A DNA stretch of 64,000 nt from an uncultured Flavobacteriales bacterium (GCA_938085425.1 CALKGQ010000002.1:1-64000), one strand, 5' to 3'. Shown: positions 8,652-18,192, counted from the stretch's first letter. Numbers and translations: made by a program. Notes: generated by a model from the letters alone, not told the origin.

Positions 8652-9503
8652 ATGGGATGGTTCAAGAGAAATGCAGAAGGCATCACAACGTCAAGCTCCG
8701 AGAAGAAGGAAATTCCTGAAGGCGCTTGGTACAAGTGTCCCAATTGCAAAACAGTGGTCTCCAACCAGGAGCATGCTGCCACACTTTGGGTTTGCACCAT
8801 GTGCGACCACCACGAGCGGATCGGAAGTGACGCATACTTTGGGCTGCTGTTTGACGAAGGCAAGTACAGGGAGGTGGCCCCTAAGCTAACCTCCGCAGAT
8901 CCCCTTGGGTTTTCTGACACCAAAGCTTACACCGACCGTTTGGACGCGGCAAAGGCCAAGACTGGGCTGACCGACGCCATCCGTGTAGGATCAGGAGAAA
9001 TGAATGGACAAGGCGTGGTGATTGCATGCATGGACTTTTCATTCATCGGCGGGAGCATGGGCTCCGTGGTGGGAGAAAAGATTGCCCGTGGCATTGACCA
9101 CGCACTCAAAAAGGGGGTGCCCTTCATTTGCATCAGCAAGTCTGGTGGCGCACGGATGATGGAAGCTGGTTTGAGCCTGATGCAAATGGCCAAGACAAGT
9201 GCCAAGCTCTCCCTGCTTTCCAAAGCAGGCCTTCCATTCATCAGCATGCTCACCGACCCCACAACGGGGGGAGTGACGGCTTCTTTTGCAATGCTCGGCG
9301 ACTTGAACATCAGTGAGCCCAATGCATTGATTGGCTTCGCAGGGCCGAGGGTGGTGAAAGAAACGATTGGCAAGGACCTCCCCGAAGGATTTCAGAGGGC
9401 CGAGTTTGTGCTGGAGCATGGATTTTTGGATGCCATCATCCCGAGGAAGGAGTTGAAGTCGCAGTTGTCCTTTTCCCTGCGCATGTTGCATACCCAAGAA
9501 TAA
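8652..9503 (+). CDS. accD: Acetyl-CoA carboxylase carboxyltransferase subunit beta
   Basis: The 283-residue protein begins with the AccD zinc ribbon (Cys29, Cys32, Cys48, Cys51). It continues with the crotonase-like carboxyltransferase domain, including GGSMGSVVGEKI, SGGARMMEAGLSLMQMAKT and LTDPTTGGVTASFAMLGD. It moves the carboxyl group from carboxybiotin to acetyl-CoA to form malonyl-CoA, together with AccA, in the first committed step of fatty acid synthesis. Length is normal. It is separated by 79 bp from rpsO and probably forms its own transcription unit with a leaderless start. Confidence 0.98.
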   Translation: MGWFKRNAEGITTSSSEKKEIPEGAWYKCPNCKTVVSNQEHAATLWVCTMCDHHERIGSDAYFGLLFDEGKYREVAPKLTSADPLGFSDTKAYTDRLDAAKAKTGLTDAIRVGSGEMNGQGVVIACMDFSFIGGSMGSVVGEKIARGIDHALKKGVPFICISKSGGARMMEAGLSLMQMAKTSAKLSLLSKAGLPFISMLTDPTTGGVTASFAMLGDLNISEPNALIGFAGPRVVKETIGKDLPEGFQRAEFVLEHGFLDAIIPRKELKSQLSFSLRMLHTQE

Positions 9504-9582
9504 TTCGCAAGGCCGTTGGTTCTTTTGTACCTTCGCCGCTCATTTTATTATTCGCATCTCGAACATCTAAAGGATTTCGCAC

Positions 9583-9852
9583 ATGTATTTGGACGCATCA
9601 AAGAAGAAAGAATTCTTCGCCAAGCACGGAAAAGGAGACACCGACACCGGATCTCCAGAGGCACAAATTGCCATGTTTTCATTCCGTATTGCTCACCTCA
9701 CGGAGCACCTCAAAGAAAACCGCAAAGACTACAACACGCAGCGTGCACTGATCACTTTGGTCGGAAAGCGTCGCAAGCAGTTGAATTATCTCGCGGACAA
9801 GGACATCACCCGTTACAGGGCGATTGTGAAGGAGCTCGGATTGCGTCGTTGA
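9583..9852 (+). CDS. rpsO: 30S ribosomal protein S15
   Basis: At 89 residues it has the normal S15 length, with the family core GDTGSPEAQIAMFS, HLKENRKDYNTQRALITLVGKRRKQLNYL and a C-terminal YRAIVKELGLR. S15 binds the central domain of 16S rRNA early in 30S assembly. The order rpsO-pnp is conserved across many bacteria. Two overlapping hairpins lie between this stop codon and pnp and could partly uncouple the two genes. Confidence 0.98.
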   Translation: MYLDASKKKEFFAKHGKGDTDTGSPEAQIAMFSFRIAHLTEHLKENRKDYNTQRALITLVGKRRKQLNYLADKDITRYRAIVKELGLRR

Positions 9853-9861
9853 TCCATTGAA

Positions 9862-9898
9862 TTGACTTTCTGAGGGCGGTTGAAAGTCAACCGCCTTT
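9862..9898 (+). promoter_or_regulatory. Terminator/anti-terminator hairpin pair between rpsO and pnp
   Basis: Hairpin II is GGCGGTTGA (9875-9883) paired with TCAACCGCC (9887-9895) over a 3-nt loop, followed by TTT: a weak intrinsic terminator. Hairpin I is TTGACTTTC (9862-9870) paired with GAAAGTCAA (9882-9890). Both are perfect 9-bp stems and they share bases 9882-9890, so only one can form at a time. The 5' arm of hairpin I starts 9 nt after the rpsO stop codon, within reach of a terminating ribosome. The hairpins are seen; the regulatory reading is inferred. Confidence 0.6.
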
Positions 9899-9950
9899 GG
9901 CTTATTGGGGCTTGCCGGCCCACACACATACACGTAGAAGAAGAGGCAAC

Positions 9951-12176
9951 ATGAATTACACGGTACACAACCAAACCATTGATCTCGGCAAAGGGCGCGA
10001 GGTCACCATTGAAACCGGCAAGCTCGCCAAGCAGGCTCACGGTTCCGTCGTCGTACGATCGGGCAACACCATGTTGCTCGCTACAGCAGTTTCCAGCCAC
10101 GAACCCATGGACGTGGACTTCCTGCCATTGACGGTGGACTACCGCGAGAAGTATGCGGCAGCAGGACGATTCCCAGGAGGTTTTTTCAAGCGTGAAGCAA
10201 GACCCTCTGACACAGAGGTGTTGGTCATGCGACTTGTCGACCGGGCCCTTCGCCCAATGTTCCCAGGTGATTACCACGCAGGAACACAGGTGATGATCCA
10301 ATTGATGAGCTCTGATGCAGAAGTTTTGCCAGACAGTTTGGCGGGTTTCGCGGCCAGTGCGGCCATTGCAGTCTCAGACATTCCTTTTGACGGCCCCATT
10401 TCTGAAGTGCGCGTGGCGCGCGTAGGGGGTGAGTTCGTGATCAACCCCCTTCGCTCCGAATTGGAGGAGGCGGACATGGACATCATGGTCGCAGGCACCA
10501 TGGACAGCATTGTCATGGTGGAAGGTGAAATGAGCGAGGTCAGCGAAGGAGAGATGGTGGACGCCATTGAGGTGGCCCACGCTGCCATTCGCACCCAGTG
10601 CGAAGCCCAGAACGAACTCGCCAAAAAGGTGGGCAAGTTTGACGTCAAGCGCGAATACTCCCACGAAACCCACGATGAGGACTGGAAAGCCCACATCATG
10701 GCAGACATGTACCCCAAGTTTTACGAAGCTGGAAAGACTGGTGCCACCAAAGAAGAGCGCAAAAACCGCTTCTCTGAATTGAAGGCTGCCTTCATGGACG
10801 CTATGTCTGACGAAGACCGTGAGCAGAAGGGCGGCATGACAAGCGACTACATCAAGTCCGCTCAGAAAAAGGCCATCCGTGACCTCGTGCTCAACGAAGG
10901 CTTGCGCTTGGACGGACGCAAAACCGATGAGATTCGATCCATCTGGACCGAGGTGGACTACCTCCCCGGTTGCCATGGCTCCTCCATTTTTACCCGAGGA
11001 GAGACCCAAAGCTTGACCACATTGACCTTGGGCACCAAGCAAGATGAACAGCTGATCGATGGCGCACTTGTACGCAAAACAGAGAAATTCCTTTTGCACT
11101 ACAACTTCCCTCCGTTCAGTACAGGAGAGGAGCGTCCCTTGCGCGGCACGAGCCGCCGCGAAGTGGGACACGGAAACTTGGCGCTTCGTGCGTTGAAGCC
11201 GGTGTTGCCTCCAGTAGAAGAATGCCCTTACACCATTCGATTGGTGAGTGAAATCCTCGAGTCCAATGGTTCCTCTTCCATGGCCACTGTATGTGCGGGC
11301 ACTTTGGCCCTCATGGACGGTGGAATCAAAATCAAGGCTCCTGTGTCAGGAATCGCCATGGGGTTGATCACCGATTTGGAGACCGGCAAGTACGCCATCC
11401 TTTCAGACATCTTGGGCGATGAGGATCACCTCGGTGACATGGACTTTAAGGTGACCGGAACCGAGGCAGGCATCACTGCATGCCAAATGGACATCAAAAT
11501 CAAGGGCATCAGCTTTGATCAATTGCGTGAAGCTTTGGAGCAGGCCCGTGAAGGACGGCACCACATTCGCAAAGCCATGTTGACGGAGCTCTCTGAGCCA
11601 CGCGACGATTACAAGGACCATGCGCCACGCATTGTCTCCTTGGAGGTTCCTGGCGACAGCATCGGAGCCATCATCGGCCCAGGTGGAAAGATCATCCAAG
11701 AGATTCAGGCGGACACCGAGACCAACATCAGCATCGAGGACATCGATGGCAAAGGCATGGTTGAAATTGCTGCGTCGGACAAGAATGCAATCGAGGCTGC
11801 GTTGAAGCGCATCAAGCAAATCGCATTCCCACCCACCGTTGAAATCGGAGAGGAATACGAAGGCAAGGTGAAAACCATCATGCCTTATGGCGCTTTTGTC
11901 GAAGTCATGCCTGGTCAGGACGGACTTCTACACGTCAGCGAACTCGATTGGAATCGCGTGGAAAATGTAGGTGACATCCTCACAGAAGGGGAGACGGTCA
12001 AATTCAAAGTGGTGGGCCGTGACCCAAAGACTGGCAAAATCAAGTTGAGCCGAAAGGTGTTGCTGCCCAAGCCAGAAGGATATGTCGAGCGCGCTCCTCG
12101 AGGAGACCGCGGCGATCGTGGCGACCGTCGCCGCGACCGTGGACCACGTCCTGAACGCCCACGCAACGAAGATTGA
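9951..12176 (+). CDS. pnp: Polyribonucleotide nucleotidyltransferase (PNPase)
   Basis: The 741-residue protein has two RNase PH domains separated by the helical linker, then a KH domain (IGAIIGPGGKIIQEIQ) and an S1 domain (EYEGKVKTIMPYGAFVEVMPG). It ends in a charged tail with repeated RGD/RDR (RGDRGDRGDRRRDRG). PNPase degrades RNA phosphorolytically from the 3' end. The ATG at 9951 follows a purine-rich stretch (AGAAGAAGAGG) that works as a Shine-Dalgarno; a longer frame from 9897 adds non-homologous residues. It is probably cotranscribed with rpsO and controlled by the hairpins between them. Confidence 0.98.
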   Translation: MNYTVHNQTIDLGKGREVTIETGKLAKQAHGSVVVRSGNTMLLATAVSSHEPMDVDFLPLTVDYREKYAAAGRFPGGFFKREARPSDTEVLVMRLVDRALRPMFPGDYHAGTQVMIQLMSSDAEVLPDSLAGFAASAAIAVSDIPFDGPISEVRVARVGGEFVINPLRSELEEADMDIMVAGTMDSIVMVEGEMSEVSEGEMVDAIEVAHAAIRTQCEAQNELAKKVGKFDVKREYSHETHDEDWKAHIMADMYPKFYEAGKTGATKEERKNRFSELKAAFMDAMSDEDREQKGGMTSDYIKSAQKKAIRDLVLNEGLRLDGRKTDEIRSIWTEVDYLPGCHGSSIFTRGETQSLTTLTLGTKQDEQLIDGALVRKTEKFLLHYNFPPFSTGEERPLRGTSRREVGHGNLALRALKPVLPPVEECPYTIRLVSEILESNGSSSMATVCAGTLALMDGGIKIKAPVSGIAMGLITDLETGKYAILSDILGDEDHLGDMDFKVTGTEAGITACQMDIKIKGISFDQLREALEQAREGRHHIRKAMLTELSEPRDDYKDHAPRIVSLEVPGDSIGAIIGPGGKIIQEIQADTETNISIEDIDGKGMVEIAASDKNAIEAALKRIKQIAFPPTVEIGEEYEGKVKTIMPYGAFVEVMPGQDGLLHVSELDWNRVENVGDILTEGETVKFKVVGRDPKTGKIKLSRKVLLPKPEGYVERAPRGDRGDRGDRRRDRGPRPERPRNED

Positions 12177-12245
12177 TTGAGGAGGTTGCAAACCTTTTCT
12201 GTCAAAACCGCGTTGAATCATTGTTGAACCCCTTGAATTGCATCC

Positions 12246-13115
12246 ATGAGGCAGCTAAAAATCACCAAGCAAGTCACGAATCGAGAGACAGCGTCTCTTG
12301 ACAAATACCTCCAAGAAATTGGTCGTGTGGACCTCATCACGGCAGAGGAAGAGGTGGAGCTCGCCCGAAAGATCAAAGCTGGGGACCAACTTGCCTTGGA
12401 GAAGTTGACCAAAGCGAACCTTCGCTTTGTGGTGTCTGTGTCCAAGCAGTACCAGAATCAAGGATTGTCACTTCCGGATTTGATCAATGAAGGCAACCTT
12501 GGCCTGATCAAGGCAGCCCAACGTTTTGACGAGACGCGTGGATTCAAGTTCATCTCTTATGCGGTATGGTGGATCCGTCAATCCATTCTTCAAGCGCTTG
12601 CAGAGCAGAGCCGAATCGTTCGACTTCCGTTGAACAAGATTGGTTCAATCAACAAGATCAACAAGGCTTTTGCCCGTTTGGAGCAGGAATTTGAGCGTCC
12701 ACCAACAGCGGCAGAACTGGCCGAAACATTGGACATGACTTTGGATGAAGTGAAGCAAAGCATGAAGAATGCTGGACGTCACGTCTCCATGGATGCTCCT
12801 TTGAAAGATGGGGACGAGAGTTCCAGCAACATGTACGATGTGCTGCAAACGGGTGACACGCCTGCCCCTGATACCGACTTGATGACCGAGTCATTGAGGA
12901 AGGAGATTGAGCGGAGCCTGCGTACCCTCACTCCTCGCGAGGCGGACGTTGTGAGGCTGTACTTCGGGCTGAATGGGGAGCACCCCATGACGCTTGAAGA
13001 GATTGGAGAACGTTTTGATCTCACCCGAGAGCGGGTGCGCCAAATCAAGGAAAAAGCCATTCGTCGGCTCAAGCACACCAGCAGGAGCCGCATCCTCAAA
13101 GGATACCTTGGTTGA
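12246..13115 (+). CDS. rpoD: Primary RNA polymerase sigma factor, Bacteroidota type
   Basis: The protein is 289 residues, the short form typical of Bacteroidota without the large non-conserved region of enterobacterial sigma70. Region 1.2 starts near [13 protein letters not shown]. Region 2 contains the core-binding and melting segments ([30 protein letters not shown]), region 3 has [10 protein letters not shown], and region 4 ends with the helix-turn-helix ([27 protein letters not shown]). This factor should recognise the TTG/TAnnTTTG promoters seen in the window. A strong terminator follows at 13151. Confidence 0.97.
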   Translation: MRQLKITKQVTNRETASLDKYLQEIGRVDLITAEEEVELARKIKAGDQLALEKLTKANLRFVVSVSKQYQNQGLSLPDLINEGNLGLIKAAQRFDETRGFKFISYAVWWIRQSILQALAEQSRIVRLPLNKIGSINKINKAFARLEQEFERPPTAAELAETLDMTLDEVKQSMKNAGRHVSMDAPLKDGDESSSNMYDVLQTGDTPAPDTDLMTESLRKEIERSLRTLTPREADVVRLYFGLNGEHPMTLEEIGERFDLTRERVRQIKEKAIRRLKHTSRSRILKGYLG

Positions 13116-13150
13116 TCGGCCAAGTCTTTCATAAGGCGTCCTTCAATGCA

Positions 13151-13193
13151 AAGAACAAAGCCCATGGTTTTCGCCATGGGCTTTGTTGTTCTT
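13151..13193 (+). terminator. Intrinsic terminator after rpoD
   Basis: A long hairpin with 5' arm AAGAACAAAGCCCATGG and 3' arm CCATGGGCTTTGTTGTTCTT around a 6-nt loop. The T-rich 3' arm replaces a separate U tract. It begins 35 bp after the rpoD stop. Confidence 0.75.
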
Positions 13194-13266
13194 GGCACCC
13201 TGAATTGCTGGAGTGAAAGGGCAAGAAAGTATTCTTATTTGCGTTCGAGATTCCATGGAAGTTCAA

Positions 13267-13274
13267 CATCTTTG
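13267..13274 (+). promoter_or_regulatory. -7-like box CATCTTTG, 4 nt before the lipoprotein ATG
   Basis: One mismatch (first T) to TAnnTTTG, followed by CAAC and ATG 13279. It has the same 4-nt spacing as the other leaderless-type starts and helps to choose this start among several in-frame ATGs. Confidence 0.3.
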
Positions 13275-13278
13275 CAAC

Positions 13279-14856
13279 ATGCCCCATGCCACCCTCACAT
13301 CGAACAACAAATGGTTCAGCTTGACCGGTTTTGGGCTCGTGGGCATGTTGGCCATGTTTTGGGCTTTGGGAACGGGGTGCCAGCGCACCACGTGGGACAA
13401 CAACTCAGCCCACGGCCTGAGGTTTTCCGCTGACACCTTGTACTTTGACACTGTCTTCACCACCGTTGGAAGTGTTACGCTGCCACTGAAGGTGTACAAC
13501 GACCATGATGGGACCTTGCTCATTGACGACATTGAGTTGGACGGTGGACTTGTCAGCCCCTTTCGGATCAATGTCAATGGTTTGCCTGCAGCCGACCTTT
13601 CCACCCCATTGCGTGACACACCCTTGGCCCCTGGGGACAGCATGTTTGTCTTCGTTGAGGTCACAGTGGATCCCAATGAAGGTGCAGAGGATGTCCCATT
13701 TTGGGTGAGAGAGGATCTCATTTTCCGAACCAATGGCAACGAGCAGAATGTGAAACTGCTTGCCAAGGGACAAAACGCGGTGTTTCATGGCGGTCCAGAC
13801 GATTACACGGTGCTGACATGCGACGAAGTTTGGGATGACCAGTTGCCCCATGTCTTGTACGGTAGAATCTTGGTGGAACCCGGATGCACACTCACCATCC
13901 TGCCAGGGACGGATATATATGCCCATCCCGGTTCAGGCATCTGGGTCAGAGGAGGAACGCTCTTGGCAGAGGGTGAACTCGGGGCACCGATCACCATGCA
14001 GGGCGATCGCTTGGACGACGGCTATGAGGACACCCCAGGACAATGGGGTCTGGCTTTTGACATCACCGATGCCGACACGCTCAACGGCAGTTTGATCAAT
14101 TACTCTGTGTTTCGCGGAGGGCTTTGGTTGGACCGTGCGGCAGAGTGCCGGCTCGACCACGTGCAACTTTCGCAAGCCACGGTGGGCATCTGGGTGGACA
14201 GTGTGGCGACTGGTGCCGACTACGCACTCAGCCTCACCAACAGTTCTATCACCTTGGCAGAGTCCATTGGTCTGCTTTCGCAAGGAGGACACATCCTCGG
14301 GTACAACAACCTTTTGGCCAACTGCGGGCAGGCATGCGGCTATTTCGCTTTGGGCGGAGACATCCAAATGCACCTGAGCACCTTTGCCAATTTCGGTTCT
14401 TCTGGCTCTGGCCTGCGGCAATTCCCAACCCTCTATGTCAACGATTGGTACGAAGCAGGTGATGGCAGTCTCCAATTGCGGCCATTCACGTCAGATTCAG
14501 AGTTTCGCAATTGTATCGCCGTTGGCAACAACGCCGGATTGAACGAGTTCAGTGAAGTCATCCTGGACTTGTGGGCCCCTGAAGAATACCTCAATCCGTT
14601 GTTTGTCTCCTCGTCCATCCATCACCAAGACGACACGTTTCCAGCCAACCTTTTGGACGAGGGCACCACGGTCAACCTTGACCCGCCTTTTGTGGATCAG
14701 CTGAATGGGGACTTCAGGCTTTCTGGTTCGGCGACAGCTTGGACAGGGATTTCTTCCATTCCGCCTTTTGATCCGTTCCAAGTCAGCACCGATCTTCTTG
14801 GCGAGCCACGGAACACTTTTGCCCCAACCAAGGGCTGCTACGAACGGGTTCCCTGA
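13279..14856 (+). CDS. Surface lipoprotein with parallel beta-helix-like region
   Basis: The protein is 525 residues from the chosen start. A hydrophobic N-terminus ends at lipobox Cys34 (ALGTGC), so it should be exported and lipid-anchored. After it come FSADTLYFDTVFTTVGSVTLPLKVYN, an Ig-like region of the choice-of-anchor kind, and a long central region of right-handed beta-helix character (repeated short strands such as VFRGGLWLDRAAECRLDHVQL). Similar Bacteroidota lipoproteins are annotated only as pectate-lyase-like or hypothetical. I see no catalytic motif. In-frame ATGs at 13213 and 13255 are possible, but 13279 gives the best signal peptide. It follows the rpoD terminator and is probably its own unit. 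Confidence 0.85.
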   Translation: MPHATLTSNNKWFSLTGFGLVGMLAMFWALGTGCQRTTWDNNSAHGLRFSADTLYFDTVFTTVGSVTLPLKVYNDHDGTLLIDDIELDGGLVSPFRINVNGLPAADLSTPLRDTPLAPGDSMFVFVEVTVDPNEGAEDVPFWVREDLIFRTNGNEQNVKLLAKGQNAVFHGGPDDYTVLTCDEVWDDQLPHVLYGRILVEPGCTLTILPGTDIYAHPGSGIWVRGGTLLAEGELGAPITMQGDRLDDGYEDTPGQWGLAFDITDADTLNGSLINYSVFRGGLWLDRAAECRLDHVQLSQATVGIWVDSVATGADYALSLTNSSITLAESIGLLSQGGHILGYNNLLANCGQACGYFALGGDIQMHLSTFANFGSSGSGLRQFPTLYVNDWYEAGDGSLQLRPFTSDSEFRNCIAVGNNAGLNEFSEVILDLWAPEEYLNPLFVSSSIHHQDDTFPANLLDEGTTVNLDPPFVDQLNGDFRLSGSATAWTGISSIPPFDPFQVSTDLLGEPRNTFAPTKGCYERVP

Positions 14857-14906
14857 GACGAAACCTTCATGCCTAAGTCGCCGTATGGGGGAGGGACCTC
14901 CATGCC

Positions 14907-17843
14907 ATGACAACGAGCATACTTGAAGCATTGATCCAATTGTTTGCCCTTTTTGCCGCGGGACGCGGGAAAGAGGGCATCGCCATGGGCCGTTCACATG
15001 CAGCTCAATACATGCGGAGTCAGTTGCCCAAGAAATTGCTGGAAGAAAGTTTGGAGCGCTACGACGAGTTGGTGGACCAATTCCAGCGTATGCCAGGCCA
15101 AGGGCAGGAGATGAAAGCCAAACGACTTGCCAAGCTCAGTGTAAAACTGCTGCGCACCTGCAGTCAAATCAACAAAGGACTCGAGCAACATGAAAAGCAC
15201 GTCGTCGTGGTTCGACTGTTGGAGTTTTTGCGAGAGATCCCAGACCCGGCGACAGGACATTTGTTCTTGCAAACTGTGGTGGACAGCTTCAACATGGACG
15301 CCCAAGCATTTGAAGCGGTCAAGGCGATGGTGTCTGCCCATGACGCCTCCTCCGCAAAGCATGTGAACGGACTCTTCGCGACGGATGACGCTTGGATGGG
15401 CAAAAGGCTTGGAGGCGCGATGCTGGGGTACCACCTTGAGGAAGGCAACCTCTTTTTGCTCAGAAGCTTCAGCAACAGCGGGATCAGGGTCAATCACCAA
15501 GACCTGATGCCCGGGACAGTGGCTCTGCTTGCACCAGGAGGAGCCATGAGGGACCAAATGGGTGGCGTACTCTTCCACAGTGAATTGGTGGCGAGAAGGA
15601 ACCAAATGGGGGCCGATCGGAGCCCATTGAATTTCCAAGCCAGAAATGTGAGCCACTATTTCAAATTCCCCCAAGAACAAGCCCTCCATCAATTCAATTT
15701 GGATGCCCAAGGTGGGCAGTTGGTGGGCATCATGGGAGGGAGTGGTTCAGGAAAATCCACCATGCTGGGGATTTTGAATGGCACCATCAAACCCACCTTT
15801 GGTAAGGTCACTCTTGAAGGCCACAACCTCCATGACAACCCCCAAGGGGTTGCAGGATGGATCGGGCATGTTCCCCAGGACGATGTCCTCATCGCTGAAC
15901 TGACGGTCCGCGAAAATCTTTCGTTCAATGCCCAACTAAGTCTGGGCATTCTGCCAGCAGAAGAACAGGAGGCCAGGGTGGATGAGGTCTTGAAAAAGCT
16001 TGGGCTTTGGGAAAGTCAGAACCTCCGGGTAGGTTCCGTGTTGGACAAAGTCATTTCAGGCGGTCAACGAAAGCGCCTCAACATTGGGTTGGAGCTTCTT
16101 CGCAGGCCGCCTGTTTTGTTTCTGGACGAGCCCACAAGTGGACTTTCAAGCCGGGACAGTGAGCAGATTTTGGACATCCTGAAGGAACTGACGTACGATG
16201 GTCAGCTGGTGTTTGCCGTGCTGCACCAACCATCTTCAGACCTCTTCAAAATGTTGGACCGGCTCTTCATGCTGGATTCCGGAGGTCACCCCATTTATTG
16301 GGGCAATCCATTGGACGCCGTGCAGCACTTCAATGCGCTGGCCAGTCGGGTGCATGCCGACCATTGTGAATGCTCGACTTGCGGCAATGTCAACCCCGAG
16401 CAAATCTTCGACATTGTCGAGGCCAAGACCGTGGACGAATACGGGCGCAAGACGGAGACGCGGAGAACAGGGCCCAAAGAATGGAATGATTTCTATACGG
16501 TGATGATCGGCAACACCACAAGGGAGGTCCACGAACCGTCCAATGACCTCGACCGCCGCTCCACTTTGGCCAACGCATGGCAACAGTGGCGGACCTACTT
16601 CAAGCGCGATGTGCTCACCAAATGGAGAAACAAGCAATACTTGTTGGTCAATGCGCTCGAAGCTCCAGCATTGGCCATGTTGCTTGCAGGATTCATGAGG
16701 TACGTGGCGCCCGGAGCCGACTACACCTTCAGACACAGCGAGAACATTCCCCCATTCCTCTTCATCTCTGTCATTGTGGCCCTCTTTTTGGGTCTCAGCG
16801 TGAGTGCAGAAGAAATCCTGCGGGACAAATCTTTGCTGAAGCGAGAGCGTTTTCTTCAAGCCAAGTGGCACCATTACGTCCATGCCAAAATTGCGGTAGT
16901 GGCCTCCGTCTCACTGCTGCATGCGGTAGGATTTGTTGGGGTGTCTCACTTGATTTTGGAGCTACCAGACTTTCTTCTTGCCCATGTCGCCGTGTTGTTC
17001 GCCGTGTCCTTCTTTGGAAACGTCCTTGGGTTGGTCATCTCCACTTGGTTCCAATCGGCCAAAGTGATCTACATCATCATTCCTTTGCTGGTCATTCCGC
17101 AAATCATTTTTGGTGGCGCCATCATTCGGTTTGAACGCTTCAACCCGGTTTTCACAGAGGCAGATGCTGTTCCGTGGTTTGGCAATGTGATGGCTTCGCG
17201 ATGGGGCTTCGAAGCCCTTGCTGTGGATTTGGCCCGCAACAACCCGTACGACCAGGAATTGGCCACATGGGACGACCGCATTTACCAAGCATCATGGCGC
17301 CGTGATTTTTGGCGTTCAGAAGTGAAGCGTGCAGAAAACCAGAAATGGGTGGACCTGGAGCTCGAAAGGGCTGCAGAGGAACTCTCCTTGTGGAGCGGGA
17401 CGGATTTTGAATGGTCATGGAAGGAGGGGGGCGAAATCCAATGGGAGGAGGTCAAGGCCATGTACAACAACCACTATGCTTCTGCCTTCCGCAGCAGACA
17501 GCAGCTTCTTCAAGAGGCTTCCGCTGCACAAGATTTGGTGGCCCTGAAAAACGCCTGCCACAACGATGAACTTTGGGATTGGGTCCTTCAGAACGACAGG
17601 CAGGAGAGGGCCATTCGCCTGGACAACATCTTGATTCAAAAGTCTGGCCCCATTCACCGCGTGAACGATGGAACCAATGGATGGGACGCCACCATGTACA
17701 TGCCATACAAGTCCCTAGGAAGAGCCACGCTCCCAACGCTGTACTTCAATCTCTTGGTGTTGGCCACCATGGCAGTCGCCATGTGGATCTTGTTGTTGGT
17801 CAGCCCTAGCGTCAGTCGTCGATGGTCGTCTCGACAAGTTTGA
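14907..17843 (+). CDS. ABCG-like fused ATP-binding/permease transporter, 978 aa
   Basis: Residues 1-240 form an all-helical N-terminal region of uncertain function. The nucleotide-binding domain follows: Walker A GGSGSGKST near residue 277, signature SGGQRKRLNIG near 384, Walker B LFLDEPTSG near 405 and H-loop LHQPSSD. A linker near residue 482 has a cysteine cluster (CECSTCGNVNPEQIF). An ABC-2-type membrane domain begins near 577 and has about five helices. A roughly 150-residue soluble segment and a last helix (VLATMAVAMWILLLV) close the chain. The order ATPase-then-permease in one chain resembles ABCG half-transporters. The substrate is unknown. The 3' end overlaps the convergent SiaC-like gene by 32 bp. 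Confidence 0.9.
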   Translation: MTTSILEALIQLFALFAAGRGKEGIAMGRSHAAQYMRSQLPKKLLEESLERYDELVDQFQRMPGQGQEMKAKRLAKLSVKLLRTCSQINKGLEQHEKHVVVVRLLEFLREIPDPATGHLFLQTVVDSFNMDAQAFEAVKAMVSAHDASSAKHVNGLFATDDAWMGKRLGGAMLGYHLEEGNLFLLRSFSNSGIRVNHQDLMPGTVALLAPGGAMRDQMGGVLFHSELVARRNQMGADRSPLNFQARNVSHYFKFPQEQALHQFNLDAQGGQLVGIMGGSGSGKSTMLGILNGTIKPTFGKVTLEGHNLHDNPQGVAGWIGHVPQDDVLIAELTVRENLSFNAQLSLGILPAEEQEARVDEVLKKLGLWESQNLRVGSVLDKVISGGQRKRLNIGLELLRRPPVLFLDEPTSGLSSRDSEQILDILKELTYDGQLVFAVLHQPSSDLFKMLDRLFMLDSGGHPIYWGNPLDAVQHFNALASRVHADHCECSTCGNVNPEQIFDIVEAKTVDEYGRKTETRRTGPKEWNDFYTVMIGNTTREVHEPSNDLDRRSTLANAWQQWRTYFKRDVLTKWRNKQYLLVNALEAPALAMLLAGFMRYVAPGADYTFRHSENIPPFLFISVIVALFLGLSVSAEEILRDKSLLKRERFLQAKWHHYVHAKIAVVASVSLLHAVGFVGVSHLILELPDFLLAHVAVLFAVSFFGNVLGLVISTWFQSAKVIYIIIPLLVIPQIIFGGAIIRFERFNPVFTEADAVPWFGNVMASRWGFEALAVDLARNNPYDQELATWDDRIYQASWRRDFWRSEVKRAENQKWVDLELERAAEELSLWSGTDFEWSWKEGGEIQWEEVKAMYNNHYASAFRSRQQLLQEASAAQDLVALKNACHNDELWDWVLQNDRQERAIRLDNILIQKSGPIHRVNDGTNGWDATMYMPYKSLGRATLPTLYFNLLVLATMAVAMWILLLVSPSVSRRWSSRQV

Positions 17844-18189
17844 AAGGCAACTGAATGATGGCCGCGTAATCCTCGCCTGCCTCTTCCATGTCTTCATCTT
17901 CCTCCTCGTAGTACCAAAACACCTCCGCATCACATTGGCTTTGTTCCACGCGTTTCAACAAGTCCATCAAACATTTGGAGCTGCTCGTGTTGAAGTATTC
18001 CAACTTGATGTGCACCTCCACTTTTGAGGGGTTTTCAGCGAAAAACTTTTGCGCCCACAACAACATTGGTTCGTAAAACTGGATGGAGTTCTCGGGGATG
18101 CTCCTTCCAGCGAGGGTCAGTTTCTTTTCCAACGCCAAAAATTCCACTTGAGGGGTTTTGGCCGTGCGATCGATGAGAAGGTCTTGCAT
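17812..18189 (-). CDS. SiaC-family regulatory phosphoprotein (DUF1987)
   Basis: The 125-residue protein matches DUF1987, the family of Pseudomonas SiaC: a FYEPMLLWAQKFF helix, then IKLEYFNTSSSKCLMDLLKRVE and an acidic C-terminal part (WYYEEEDEDMEEAGEDY). In Pseudomonas, SiaC is phosphorylated by SiaB on a conserved threonine and in the unphosphorylated state activates the diguanylate cyclase SiaD. The NTSS motif here is the likely phosphosite by analogy. It lies 3 bp downstream of the SiaB-like kinase gene in the same operon. No diguanylate cyclase or SiaA-like phosphatase is in the window, so the downstream target must be elsewhere or different. Confidence 0.85.
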   Translation of the reverse strand: MQDLLIDRTAKTPQVEFLALEKKLTLAGRSIPENSIQFYEPMLLWAQKFFAENPSKVEVHIKLEYFNTSSSKCLMDLLKRVEQSQCDAEVFWYYEEEDEDMEEAGEDYAAIIQLPFKLVETTIDD

Positions 18190-18192
18190 GAA

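Noticed and set aside
10374-11171. Minus-strand ORF of 265 aa inside pnp
   Set aside because: PNPase is unambiguous across the interval; the opposite frame is a shadow.
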